NCBI GenBank assembly: GCA_002018045.1
Contig: MWLD01000051.1
Location: 1-35,926, forward strand
DNA from: Candidatus Synechococcus spongiarum LMB bulk15M
Lineage (GTDB): Bacteria > Cyanobacteriota > Cyanobacteriia > PCC-6307 > Cyanobiaceae
Direction of reading: 5' to 3'
Length of the DNA stretch: 35,926 nt
The notes under the pieces were generated by a model that saw only the letters and a program-made list of their open reading frames with translations, was not told the DNA's origin and did no database searches. Made by a program: the position numbers and the translations under genes. Positions 1 through 7,815 of the stretch are shown one piece after another. Every line of letters starts with the position of its first letter. Position 1 is the stretch's first letter.

Positions 1-38
1 GTTGGAATTTTTCTGAGGTTGAAATGGGTGAAATCGCT

Positions 39-56
39 GTCGCTGAGCGGCTTTTT
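39..56 (+). terminator. Possible small hairpin followed by five T
   Basis: GTCG and CGGC (39-42 and 48-51) can pair around a five-base loop, and TTTTT follows at 52-56, just before the first CRISPR repeat. The stem is short and contains a G-U pair. It could end a transcript coming from the left, for example a cas gene or a tracrRNA lying outside the window, but nothing in the sequence proves this. Confidence 0.25.
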
Positions 57-65
57 GGGATCGGT

Positions 66-2414
66 AGTGTAGCAAACCGAGGAAGGGCCGCAATCCGCAG
101 CCTGGGCAGCTCGGGGTGAATGCTTCGGTCGAGTGTAGCAAACCGAGGAAGGGCCGCAATCCGCAGCGAACGAGCATTACGGGTCGTCTGGATGGCCAAG
201 TGTAGCAAACCGAGGAAGGGCCGCAATCCGCAGCGGCCTCTGCCATGGCGCCACCCGATGCGTCAGTGTAGCAAACCGAGGAAGGGCCGCAATCCGCAGC
301 GGTAGTTCATTGTATTGCCACGTCCAGAAGAGTGTAGCAAACCGAGGAAGGGCCGCAATCCGCAGCGCCATTGCCGCCCGCCACTGCCGCCTGACCAGTG
401 TAGCAAACCGAGGAAGGGCCGCAATCCGCAGCGGCCGGTCGTGTTTCGGGTCCCGACCGAAAAGTGTAGCAAACCGAGGAAGGGCCGCAATCCGCAGCAG
501 GGCGCTGCGGTGGTCCCGACGACTCTTGAGTGTAGCAAACCGAGGAAGGGCCGCAATCCGCAGCCAAAGGCGCTGGACATGGACCTCTTGCTGAAAGTGT
601 AGCAAACCGAGGAAGGGCCGCAATCCGCAGCTCCACCTGGATGGCAAAACTGTTGAGTTTGAGTGTAGCAAACCGAGGAAGGGCCGCAATCCGCAGCTTC
701 ATGTTGACGCCCCGTTCTAACGTTTTGAGTGTAGCAAACCGAGGAAGGGCCGCAATCCGCAGCCGCCTCGGTCCACTGCGTGGGGGTCTGGGTAGTGTAG
801 CAAACCGAGGAAGGGCCGCAATCCGCAGCCGATCACGGTCAGGTGGCGGCGGCCACCATAGTGTAGCAAACCGAGGAAGGGCCGCAATCCGCAGCACATA
901 TCCAACAATCAATGCAGCGAAAGATAGTGTAGCAAACCGAGGAAGGGCCGCAATCCGCAGCCTTCCCCCTTTGGTTTCAGGCTCAAGGATCAGTGTAGCA
1001 AACCGAGGAAGGGCCGCAATCCGCAGCGGTGCCCGGTGCCCGCATGAGCCCCCCGGCAGTGTAGCAAACCGAGGAAGGGCCGCAATCCGCAGCGCCGGAT
1101 CCGACCCGATCGCTTTTGTTAATAGTGTAGCAAACCGAGGAAGGGCCGCAATCCGCAGCCCGCAATTCAGCGGTCAGCTCGTGGCACGGAGTGTAGCAAA
1201 CCGAGGAAGGGCCGCAATCCGCAGCGTGGCGCCAGGCGTCACCGTGAGCGTGCGCAGTGTAGCAAACCGAGGAAGGGCCGCAATCCGCAGCTGGTCAATC
1301 TGTGTGACAACGCTTGACACAAGTGTAGCAAACCGAGGAAGGGCCGCAATCCGCAGCTGGACGTGGGGGTGCTCTGTCGGTGGTGACAGTGTAGCAAACC
1401 GAGGAAGGGCCGCAATCCGCAGCGCGGTCGGGGTGATGAATTTTCCGGTGGGGAGTGTAGCAAACCGAGGAAGGGCCGCAATCCGCAGCGCCCCACAACG
1501 TGCCGGCGGTGACCGCACCAGTGTAGCAAACCGAGGAAGGGCCGCAATCCGCAGCATGGGATCGGTCATGGGCAGTCAGGGGAGAAGTGTAGCAAACCGA
1601 GGAAGGGCCGCAATCCGCAGCAATGAGAGCACTGGCCTCCACCCGTCCAGGAGTGTAGCAAACCGAGGAAGGGCCGCAATCCGCAGCAGCACGCTAGTGG
1701 GGCAGCGGGTCATGAGGAGTGTAGCAAACCGAGGAAGGGCCGCAATCCGCAGCGTGCGGGAGCCGCCACCGGACTGGAGCCGCAGTGTAGCAAACCGAGG
1801 AAGGGCCGCAATCCGCAGCGTGGTGGTCCAGCAGAGCCAGCAGGCTGGGAGTGTAGCAAACCGAGGAAGGGCCGCAATCCGCAGCACCTATCAGTAATGT
1901 AGGCTATGGAGTCTGGAGTGTAGCAAACCGAGGAAGGGCCGCAATCCGCAGCACCTCCATCTCTCAACACTTATAGCCTAACAGTGTAGCAAACCGAGGA
2001 AGGGCCGCAATCCGCAGCACGCGGAGAGCGAGGCCGTCGGTCGGCACGAGTGTAGCAAACCGAGGAAGGGCCGCAATCCGCAGCGTCAGGGAGAGGGAGA
2101 CAGGCATGAGAGTGAGTGTAGCAAACCGAGGAAGGGCCGCAATCCGCAGCCTCCGGAGGCGCCGCGTCAATGGAGTCATGAGTGTAGCAAACCGAGGAAG
2201 GGCCGCAATCCGCAGCCCAACGAAGGCAGACTGTGAAATCTGGGCCAGTGTAGCAAACCGAGGAAGGGCCGCAATCCGCAGCTCTGCCATGGCGGAGTGG
2301 CTATGCTGTAACAGTGTAGCAAACCGAGGAAGGGCCGCAATCCGCAGCTTTCTGCAATATCTGGCCGAGAGCTGCCGAAGTGTAGCAAACCGAGGAAGGG
2401 CCGCAATCCGCAGC
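66..2414. CRISPR. CRISPR array, 36 perfect 36-bp repeats, type II-C-like repeat
   Basis: Thirty-six copies of a 36-bp repeat start at 66, 132, 199, 265, 331, 397, 463, 529, 596 and so on to 2379. No variant repeat was seen, including the first and last. The 35 spacers are all different; 32 are 30 bp and three (at 168, 565 and 1886) are 31 bp. On the + strand the repeat begins AGTGTAGCAAACCGAGG and ends GCAATCCGCAGC. On the - strand it reads GCTGCGGATTGCGG at the start and TTTGCTACACT at the end, which closely resembles repeats of type II-C Cas9 loci in Alphaproteobacteria (recalled, not searched). The 36+30 unit also fits type II. By that analogy crRNAs would be read on the - strand. No cas gene is in the window, so the type and direction remain inference. 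The 66-bp period (22 codons) creates long spurious open frames on both strands. Confidence 0.97.
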
Positions 2415-2442
2415 AATAGGGGGTGGGGGGCTTGTGGACACG
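2415..2442 (+). repeat. 28-bp direct repeat, left copy, abutting the CRISPR array
   Basis: This G-rich 28-mer begins AATAGGGGGTGGGG and ends CTTGTGGACACG. It starts at the base after the last CRISPR repeat and is identical, in the same orientation, to 4752-4779. The two copies bracket the ATPase/TOPRIM gene pair. The G-runs could in principle form unusual DNA structure. Confidence 0.9.
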
Positions 2443-2618
2443 GGACCTCGAACCTCGATAACCCCGGTTCCGGATAAGGAGATCAGAGGGAAACGACCTT
2501 CCCCCCAGGATGCCCTCCCAGCATGAGAAAGTCGGTTGGGGAGAGGTTATCAAGTGTTCACCAGTACAATGCCCAACAGCTACCTGCTACTCTCGGAAGA
2601 ACCAGGCAACAGAGGCAG

Positions 2619-3818
2619 ATGACGGCCCGCGACTCCGAGATCCGCCGCGACAAGCGGCAGGGCCAAAGCGGTGGACTCTTTTTCACGTCCCTGCAGATGG
2701 TGCATTGGCGCAATTTTCAAGGACAGGTGGATATATCTCTTACCCCACGGGTGTTTTTGCTGGGTCCCAATGCTTCCGGCAAGTCCAATATATTGGATGC
2801 CCTGCGTTTTCTGCGGGATACGGCGGACAAAGGCTTGCAAGCCGCCATCAGCAGCCGGGGCGGAATGGGGGCAATTCGCAGCCTCCATGCCCGACGACCG
2901 CCAGGGTTCACGCTGGCCGTCACTGTGGGCAATAAAACCCGGCTAGACCAATGGAAGTACTCGCTGCAAGTCCGTAATCACCCGCAAAAGCACATACCCG
3001 AGGTGGTGGCGGAAAGCGTAACGGATCCTCAAGGAAGTCAGGTGCTGCGCCGCCCAACACAGGAAGACAATGACGATCCTGACCGGTTGCGGCAAACCCA
3101 TCTGGAGCAGGTGGTGGCCAACCAGGGTTTTCGGCCCCTGACGGAGTTTTTAACGTCCGTTCGCTACTTGCACGTTGTCCCCCAGTTGATGAGGGATCTG
3201 GAGCGTTCTGCCGGGCGCCGCAACGATCCCTTTGGAGCCGACTTTCTTGAGACCATTGCCACCACACCCCAGCGCACCCGCGATGCCCGACTGCGGAAAA
3301 TCAGCAAGGTCCTGCAGATTGCCATTCCCCAGCTTGAGGACCTCACCCTGGAGCAGGACGAGGGGGGGCACTGGCATTTACAAGTTCGCTTTGTCCACTG
3401 GCGCAAGAGTCCGGCCAAGCAGGATGAACGGGCCTTCTCCGACGGAACCCTGCGCCTCATCGGCTTGCTCTGGTCCCTGGCCGAGAAAGGGGGACCCCTG
3501 CTGCTGGAGGAGCCGGAATTGGGCTTGCACACGGCCTTGGTCCGCCGATTGCCCAGCCTCATGGCTCGCCTGTATCGCCGTTCGCCACGGCAGCTATTGA
3601 TCACCACCCATGCATCTGATCTCCTCAATGATGAGGGCATTGGCCTGGATGAAGTGCATCTCCTGAAACCTGGAGGCCAGGGTACAGAGATTATTCCAGC
3701 AACGGATCATCAACCCACTGCTTCTCTCTATAGCGGAGATGGGCAGTTACCCCTTGGCGAGATTCTCATGCAAGCCGTAGCCCCGGAGCAGGTTGATCGA
3801 TTTTCCATGGCAGAGTAG
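2619..3818 (+). CDS. AAA family ATPase, split OLD/PARIS-like defence component
   Basis: A 399-residue SMC/RecF/OLD-like ATPase. Visible motifs are a Walker A GPNASGKS (49-56), an ABC-like signature SDGTLRL (274-280), Walker B LLLEEPE (294-300) and an H-loop TTHASDL (329-335), with the usual divergent region between the two halves. This is the AAA_21/AAA_15 layout used by defence ATPases that act with a TOPRIM nuclease. ATG at 2619 is preferred because AGAGG lies five bases upstream; an in-frame ATG at 2523 would add 32 residues that do not look conserved. The next gene starts 12 bp after the stop, so the two probably form one operon. Family role (known for OLD and PARIS): ATP-dependent sensing of infection that controls a partner nuclease. 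Its role here is inferred. Confidence 0.85.
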   Translation: MTARDSEIRRDKRQGQSGGLFFTSLQMVHWRNFQGQVDISLTPRVFLLGPNASGKSNILDALRFLRDTADKGLQAAISSRGGMGAIRSLHARRPPGFTLAVTVGNKTRLDQWKYSLQVRNHPQKHIPEVVAESVTDPQGSQVLRRPTQEDNDDPDRLRQTHLEQVVANQGFRPLTEFLTSVRYLHVVPQLMRDLERSAGRRNDPFGADFLETIATTPQRTRDARLRKISKVLQIAIPQLEDLTLEQDEGGHWHLQVRFVHWRKSPAKQDERAFSDGTLRLIGLLWSLAEKGGPLLLEEPELGLHTALVRRLPSLMARLYRRSPRQLLITTHASDLLNDEGIGLDEVHLLKPGGQGTEIIPATDHQPTASLYSGDGQLPLGEILMQAVAPEQVDRFSMAE

Positions 3819-3830
3819 GGAGGTCATAAG

Positions 3831-4436
3831 ATGACAATCAACCAGCCTGTCCATGCTGTAGTTGAGGGATTAATTGACGAGGCTGTTGTCAGGAAATTAT
3901 TTGCTGAAATCGAGATTCAATGTGGAACAATCTATGTTCAGAATGGCATCAATAATTTGCTCAGGAAATTACCGAATTACAATCAAAGCGCACAATTCTA
4001 TTCATGGTTTTCTTTATGCGATCTTGATCGAAAGCCCTGTGCGCCAAGTCTCCGTCATGAAATAATTCAGACCTTCCCGGGTGGACAATCGCCTGGGATG
4101 CACATTTGCATTGCAGTCCGGGCTGTGGAGGCCTGGTTCATGGCTGATCGGGGATCATTGGCTCGGCATCTGTCCATTCCCAAGGCGAAGATCCCTGCCA
4201 ATCCCGAGCAGGTAGACGACCCCAAGCGGGCCATTGTGGACCTGGCGCGCCAATCACGTTCTTCTGTGGTGCAGGGTACTGTTGTGCCGTCGGAGCGTAG
4301 CGGTCGTTCCGTGGGTACTGGCTACACAGACGCCATGATCGAGTTTGTGCAGGACAAGTGGCGCCCTGTGCGCGCCAGCCAAACAGCCCCCAGCTTGGCC
4401 CGCGCCCTTGACCGTTGCCGGGCGTTGGGCAAATAG
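3831..4436 (+). CDS. TOPRIM-like protein (DUF4276-type), partner of the AAA ATPase
   Basis: A 201-residue protein with a TOPRIM-like acidic pattern: VVEGLIDEA near the N-terminus (Glu12, Asp16, Glu17), then CDLDRKP with the DxD pair Asp64/Asp66, followed by a conserved-looking RAVEAWFMAD segment (97-106). This arrangement matches DUF4276-like proteins, which usually sit downstream of an AAA ATPase and are thought to be the metal-dependent nuclease half of a two-gene OLD-like system. A good Shine-Dalgarno (GGGAGGTC) lies before the ATG. Together with the gene before it, this is most likely an anti-phage abortive or nuclease system. The protein could also bind nucleic acid without cutting it; the fold is inferred from motif spacing only. 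Confidence 0.75.
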   Translation: MTINQPVHAVVEGLIDEAVVRKLFAEIEIQCGTIYVQNGINNLLRKLPNYNQSAQFYSWFSLCDLDRKPCAPSLRHEIIQTFPGGQSPGMHICIAVRAVEAWFMADRGSLARHLSIPKAKIPANPEQVDDPKRAIVDLARQSRSSVVQGTVVPSERSGRSVGTGYTDAMIEFVQDKWRPVRASQTAPSLARALDRCRALGK

Positions 4437-4532
4437 CGCCGTTACTTTCACGGCCACAGCATCAAAGGACTCCGGACGAACAACGCCCTGGACGACCCCG
4501 CACCCATGGTGACCAGCGATTGGCCAAGGTCA

Positions 4533-4694
4533 TCAATGTTGCACCGTGCTGAAGTGCGTTGCCTGCACAGGGTCATGGCGGAGAAACGCGATGCAAAGCT
4601 CCTCAAACGCCGTCCCCATGTCCCGCCTGCGGCTGAAGGACGCCTGGACGTCCTCTTGACGCCAGCTTTGCAGAATCTCGTCAAGGGGATGCAT
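4533..4694 (-). pseudogene. Remnant of the N-terminus of a large helicase/restriction protein
   Basis: A 53-residue reading frame begins MHPLDEILQSW, contains RRRDMGTAFEELCIAFLRHD and ends at two tandem stop codons. The segment resembles the N-terminal Mrr-like region of very large type ISP/LlaGI-like restriction helicases, where a conserved 'G..FE.L...FL..DP' block opens the protein. Nothing of the helicase body is found further along, so this would be a leftover 5' fragment. The match is from memory and short. The rest of 4437-4810 shows no convincing gene apart from the 28-bp repeat. Confidence 0.35.
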
Positions 4695-4751
4695 AGGCGG
4701 TGGGCAAGTTCTGCCTTGGGGGGCAGTCGCCGAGAAGGGGTGCTGATCGAG

Positions 4752-4779
4752 AATAGGGGGTGGGGGGCTTGTGGACACG
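4752..4779 (+). repeat. 28-bp direct repeat, right copy
   Basis: Identical in all 28 bases and in orientation to 2415-2442. It lies between the helicase remnant and the end of the PIN-domain gene. With the left copy it bounds a 2.3-kb segment containing the ATPase/TOPRIM pair. Confidence 0.9.
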
Positions 4780-4810
4780 ATCCTTCACCGCAATAGCGTG
4801 GCTGAACTCG

Positions 4811-5314
4811 TTAAAGACTTTGTGAAAACTGGCTTGTTTTAAAGTTGAGCCTCTTGATAAGCTGCCAAGTGTTGCAGTGGCTGATGCCGAGATCTTTACA
4901 AACATCCGGAATATGGCGGTTCGCGCGTTTTTTACCAGGCTTTGAGACTTCGTTCGTTACAACGATACGTTCTTCAGTGTCGCGCAATGCATAGGCAATC
5001 AGAAATAGATCACCACCACAACTTTCCAGCTCCTTATCATTCAGATCCGATGCATATTTATTAACGACTTTATTAAGTGAAATGTTATCAATAGTCTCAT
5101 TCAGATATAGCGCAGCTTTGTTGTCCTTTAACCAGTGATCAAGATGATCTTCTTTGTTACCAGGAAGAATCTCCTCATAAATTTCATGAGGAATCTTGAC
5201 CTGCTGTTGTTGTGCATAGATCAGGAGCCAATTCCAAAACTCGGGGATCCGGTCAATGGGATAAAATTTATAGTGGGCGTCAATGAGGACGTTGGTATCC
5301 AGAAGATAAAGCAC
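4811..5314 (-). CDS. PIN-domain protein, DUF4411 family (probable toxin RNase)
   Basis: A 167-residue PIN-like protein. The N-terminus LYLLDTNVLIDAHYKF carries the first catalytic Asp of the fold. Later acidic positions occur in the middle and in CGGDLFLIAYAL, and the C-terminal VTNE segment completes the pattern of DUF4411 proteins. The start is GTG at 5314. A strong Shine-Dalgarno (GAGGAGGTGA) precedes it and overlaps the stop of the upstream gene, leaving four bases between the genes, so translation is probably coupled. DUF4411 proteins commonly occur downstream of XRE/ImmA-IrrE genes as toxin-antitoxin-like pairs. PIN toxins cut RNA; the target here is unknown. The gene is more AT-rich than the backbone genes, which suggests transfer. 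Confidence 0.85.
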   Translation of the reverse strand: MLYLLDTNVLIDAHYKFYPIDRIPEFWNWLLIYAQQQQVKIPHEIYEEILPGNKEDHLDHWLKDNKAALYLNETIDNISLNKVVNKYASDLNDKELESCGGDLFLIAYALRDTEERIVVTNEVSKPGKKRANRHIPDVCKDLGISHCNTWQLIKRLNFKTSQFSQSL

Positions 5315-5318
5315 TTAA

Positions 5319-6524
5319 TCACCTCCTCAACAAATCCTGGTGTTGAAATAACTTGCCAACCTGATAGGGCTTGATGCCTAGAATTCTCGCCACCCTGGCG
5401 GTTGATAGGGCATCGGAATCCATCATGCGTTGGCAGAACTGGAGCAAGGCCGGGCCAATGCGGTGCGCACGAACCGTGTAGTAGTCGGGACCACCTGACT
5501 GGGTCGTTTTTTTCTGGTCACGTTCACGCTTCTGCCACCCCGCAAGGAATGCTGAACATAGCGTATTACAGGTCTCTTGGTCAATACGATCAGCTTGCAG
5601 GAGCCGGTAAGCAACCATCATGTTGCTGAGGTTGTGGTCACTTGCAAAGCTGGTCACTTGCTCATTAATGTCTGCATGGTGAAGGGTCAGGCTTTCCAAT
5701 CGCCCATCCGGCAAAAGCCATTCCCCAGCAATCTGGTTGCAAAACTTTTCTTCCCGTCGGTGCTTCGCCTCACTGCCGCTCAGACCAGTCTGGCCCAGCA
5801 GCAGGTGAATCAACTCGTGCAGAAGTGTAAAAGACCATGCGGCAGGGGGGAAGTCGTATTCGTTGATCACCACAAAGGGGGCAACGGAATCAGCAATGGC
5901 AAAACCACGGAAAGCCTGAGGTCCAATTCTTGTGTGATGGCTGCCCAGATTTCCTTTGAGCACAACAAAGACGCCCCTTTGCTCCACATGGGAACGCAGC
6001 AGGGCAAAAGCCAACTTGGCATCCTGCTCTTTGTAATAGCGGCTCCTCAACTCTTCCGGCAATAGCTCTTGTAACAGTCTGTGGGCGGTTGTGGGATCGG
6101 TCCGCTTCTGCAACGCGCCAATGAACTCCAGGGGCCTGGCTTCGTCCTCGGCAATCAAAGTTGCCCGAACCATGTCCTGGCGGCTGAGCACATCGCGAAC
6201 CAGGGCATCCACAAGGGCATCCACATCGGGTTCCAGCGGGGAAGATACCCCTGCCGGTCGGCGGAAGTCCGTACCCCGCTCACCTTGCCGGGGCGGGGCG
6301 GGTAAGTAAAACGTGAGCAGGGGGCGATGGTAGATCCTGGCCATGGCGGCCAGCTTGGACCGCGTTGGCGCCTCCTCCCCACGCTCCAGGGCGGCAAGCC
6401 GTTCAGCCGCCGTCATTGTCCTTGTGTCCTTGAAGCCAAGCTTTGCCGCGGCCTCTACCTGGGTCCGGCCCGCGGTCTTCCGCGCCCAAACCAGAACTTC
6501 AGGATTGACGGTGACGGTCGGCAT
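5319..6524 (-). CDS. XRE-family regulator with ImmA/IrrE metallopeptidase domain
   Basis: A 401-residue protein. An N-terminal helix-turn-helix (about residues 8-60, including TQVEAAAKLGF and KLAAMARIY) is followed by a long linker and a DUF955 (ImmA/IrrE) zinc peptidase domain with the HELIH motif at 236-240. ImmA/IrrE proteins cleave partner repressors, while XRE-DUF955 fusions next to PIN genes serve as antitoxin and autoregulator of a toxin pair. The ATG at 6524 is chosen because family members begin almost at the VNPEVLVWAR segment; an in-frame ATG at 6587 would add 21 residues. It is the first gene of a two-gene operon with the DUF4411 gene. Whether it acts as antitoxin, protease or both is inferred. 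Confidence 0.85.
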   Translation of the reverse strand: MPTVTVNPEVLVWARKTAGRTQVEAAAKLGFKDTRTMTAAERLAALERGEEAPTRSKLAAMARIYHRPLLTFYLPAPPRQGERGTDFRRPAGVSSPLEPDVDALVDALVRDVLSRQDMVRATLIAEDEARPLEFIGALQKRTDPTTAHRLLQELLPEELRSRYYKEQDAKLAFALLRSHVEQRGVFVVLKGNLGSHHTRIGPQAFRGFAIADSVAPFVVINEYDFPPAAWSFTLLHELIHLLLGQTGLSGSEAKHRREEKFCNQIAGEWLLPDGRLESLTLHHADINEQVTSFASDHNLSNMMVAYRLLQADRIDQETCNTLCSAFLAGWQKRERDQKKTTQSGGPDYYTVRAHRIGPALLQFCQRMMDSDALSTARVARILGIKPYQVGKLFQHQDLLRR

Positions 6525-6677
6525 GGCAAGGAGCCTAACCCCCGTTGAGGAGGGCAGCAGTCCCCGATGCTCGTTATCCATGAACAAGCATCACAAAACC
6601 GTGACACCCCTTCTTCAGGTTCTGAACGAGCCCTTCCCCACAAGGCCAAGGACCAGCGCCCAAGCCTCCGGCAACGC

Positions 6678-7217
6678 CTAAACCGCCCCGTTGCCATGGC
6701 TGCGGGGACCCACCGCTGAACCCTGGCTTGGTTTGGCGTCGGTGATAGCGCTTGTGGCGCCCTGGTTGTTCGGCAACGGCAGTGGGTCGTCACGGAGCAG
6801 GGCCGCCACCACGGTCTCCAGTTGGTCGGCCTGGAGCAGACCCACGGAGCGTCCTCGCACGCTGCCGTCGGGTCCGTAGAAGAGAAAGGTGGGAACGCCA
6901 AGCACCTGGAACTGGTCCAGTTCCTGCTCCCAGAGGGGATTTTCCACGTTCAGTAACACCAGATCCAACGTGGCTCGGTGGGCTTGTCCGAGTTGCGCCA
7001 TGGTGGGCTCCATCTGGTGGCACACCTGACACCAATCTGCGTAAAACTCCACCAGGGTGGGCTTGCCGTTGCCGAGGGCCTCGTCCAGGGGCAGGGAGGT
7101 GCGCGCCAGAGCTTCAAGACCCTGGCTGTTCAGGGAGCGGGTCCAGAACACCACCACGGCCAGCAGCGCAGCTACGACGGCCAGGGCCTTGGCCATGGGG
7201 CGGTCTTTGTTGTCCAT
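6678..7217 (-). CDS. txlA: Membrane-anchored thioredoxin-like protein TxlA/HCF164
   Basis: A 179-residue protein with one N-terminal membrane segment (about 9-25) followed by a thioredoxin domain. The redox motif is WCQVC (62-66), in the sequence FYADWCQVCHQME, and the cis-proline region is GVPTFLF. The variable CxxC interior is typical of cyanobacterial TxlA, the relative of plant HCF164, which passes reducing power across the thylakoid membrane for cytochrome b6f maturation. The C-terminus is a low-complexity tail. It has its own start (ATG 7217) and points away from the following ferredoxin gene. Confidence 0.85.
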   Translation of the reverse strand: MDNKDRPMAKALAVVAALLAVVVFWTRSLNSQGLEALARTSLPLDEALGNGKPTLVEFYADWCQVCHQMEPTMAQLGQAHRATLDLVLLNVENPLWEQELDQFQVLGVPTFLFYGPDGSVRGRSVGLLQADQLETVVAALLRDDPLPLPNNQGATSAITDAKPSQGSAVGPRSHGNGAV

Positions 7218-7288
7218 TTCTCGGGGGACAGGACAGGTCTTTCTAATGGTCTCCGATTGCTAGTGTTTGCCGAACGCCTGAGTTTGCC

Positions 7289-7732
7289 ATGAAGCAGCGG
7301 CTGACGTTGCGCCTGCCTCGGGAGGCGTTGAACCAACCCATCACCTACCGGCTGGCCATCGACTACGACGTGGCCTCCAAAATCATTCGGGCGCAGATCG
7401 GTCCCCACCAGGAAGGGGTGATGGTGGTGGAGCTGGCAGGGGATATCGACGATCTGGCAGCAGCGACAGCGTGGCTGCGGCAGCAGGGGTTGGTGGTCAC
7501 TACGGCAGTGGGTCAACTCAGCATTGATCGGGACTGCTGTGTGGATTGCGGCATCTGCACCACGGTCTGTCCCACAGGTGCGCTACACATGGAACGGCCC
7601 CATTGGATCCTCCGGTTTGAAGTCCGGCGTTGTGTGGTGTGCGAACAATGTATTCCCAGTTGTCCCCTGGGGGCCATTCATCTGAATCTGCCGGCGCCGT
7701 CCGGCAGCAAGACCCGCCACGCCCAGGGGTGA
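7289..7732 (+). CDS. NIL-domain 4Fe-4S ferredoxin-type protein
   Basis: A 147-residue protein with an N-terminal NIL domain (about 1-75), the small ligand-binding fold also found in methionine ABC transporter ATPases. A two-cluster ferredoxin follows: CCVDCGICTTVCP (83-95) and CVVCEQCIPSCP (115-126). Each half has the CxxCxxCxxxCP spacing for a [4Fe-4S] cluster. NIL-ferredoxins are common in cyanobacteria and have been linked to homocysteine/methionine and sulfur metabolism, but the exact reaction is not settled. The gene is divergent from txlA and convergent with the transglycosylase gene; the 83-bp gap to the latter holds nothing recognised. Confidence 0.85.
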   Translation: MKQRLTLRLPREALNQPITYRLAIDYDVASKIIRAQIGPHQEGVMVVELAGDIDDLAAATAWLRQQGLVVTTAVGQLSIDRDCCVDCGICTTVCPTGALHMERPHWILRFEVRRCVVCEQCIPSCPLGAIHLNLPAPSGSKTRHAQG

Positions 7733-7815
7733 CGCCATCGATCAGCCCTTGCCGGCGCGTGTTGCACAGCGCCCGGTGTATTGGCTGATCGCCAACCGGC
7801 TCGTCGTGTTCACGG

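Noticed and set aside
177-2477. Long open frames with 22-residue repeats through the CRISPR region, up to 418 codons
   Set aside because: The 66-bp repeat-spacer unit is a multiple of three and the repeat has no stop in several frames, so open frames arise on both strands. Spacers give random residues.
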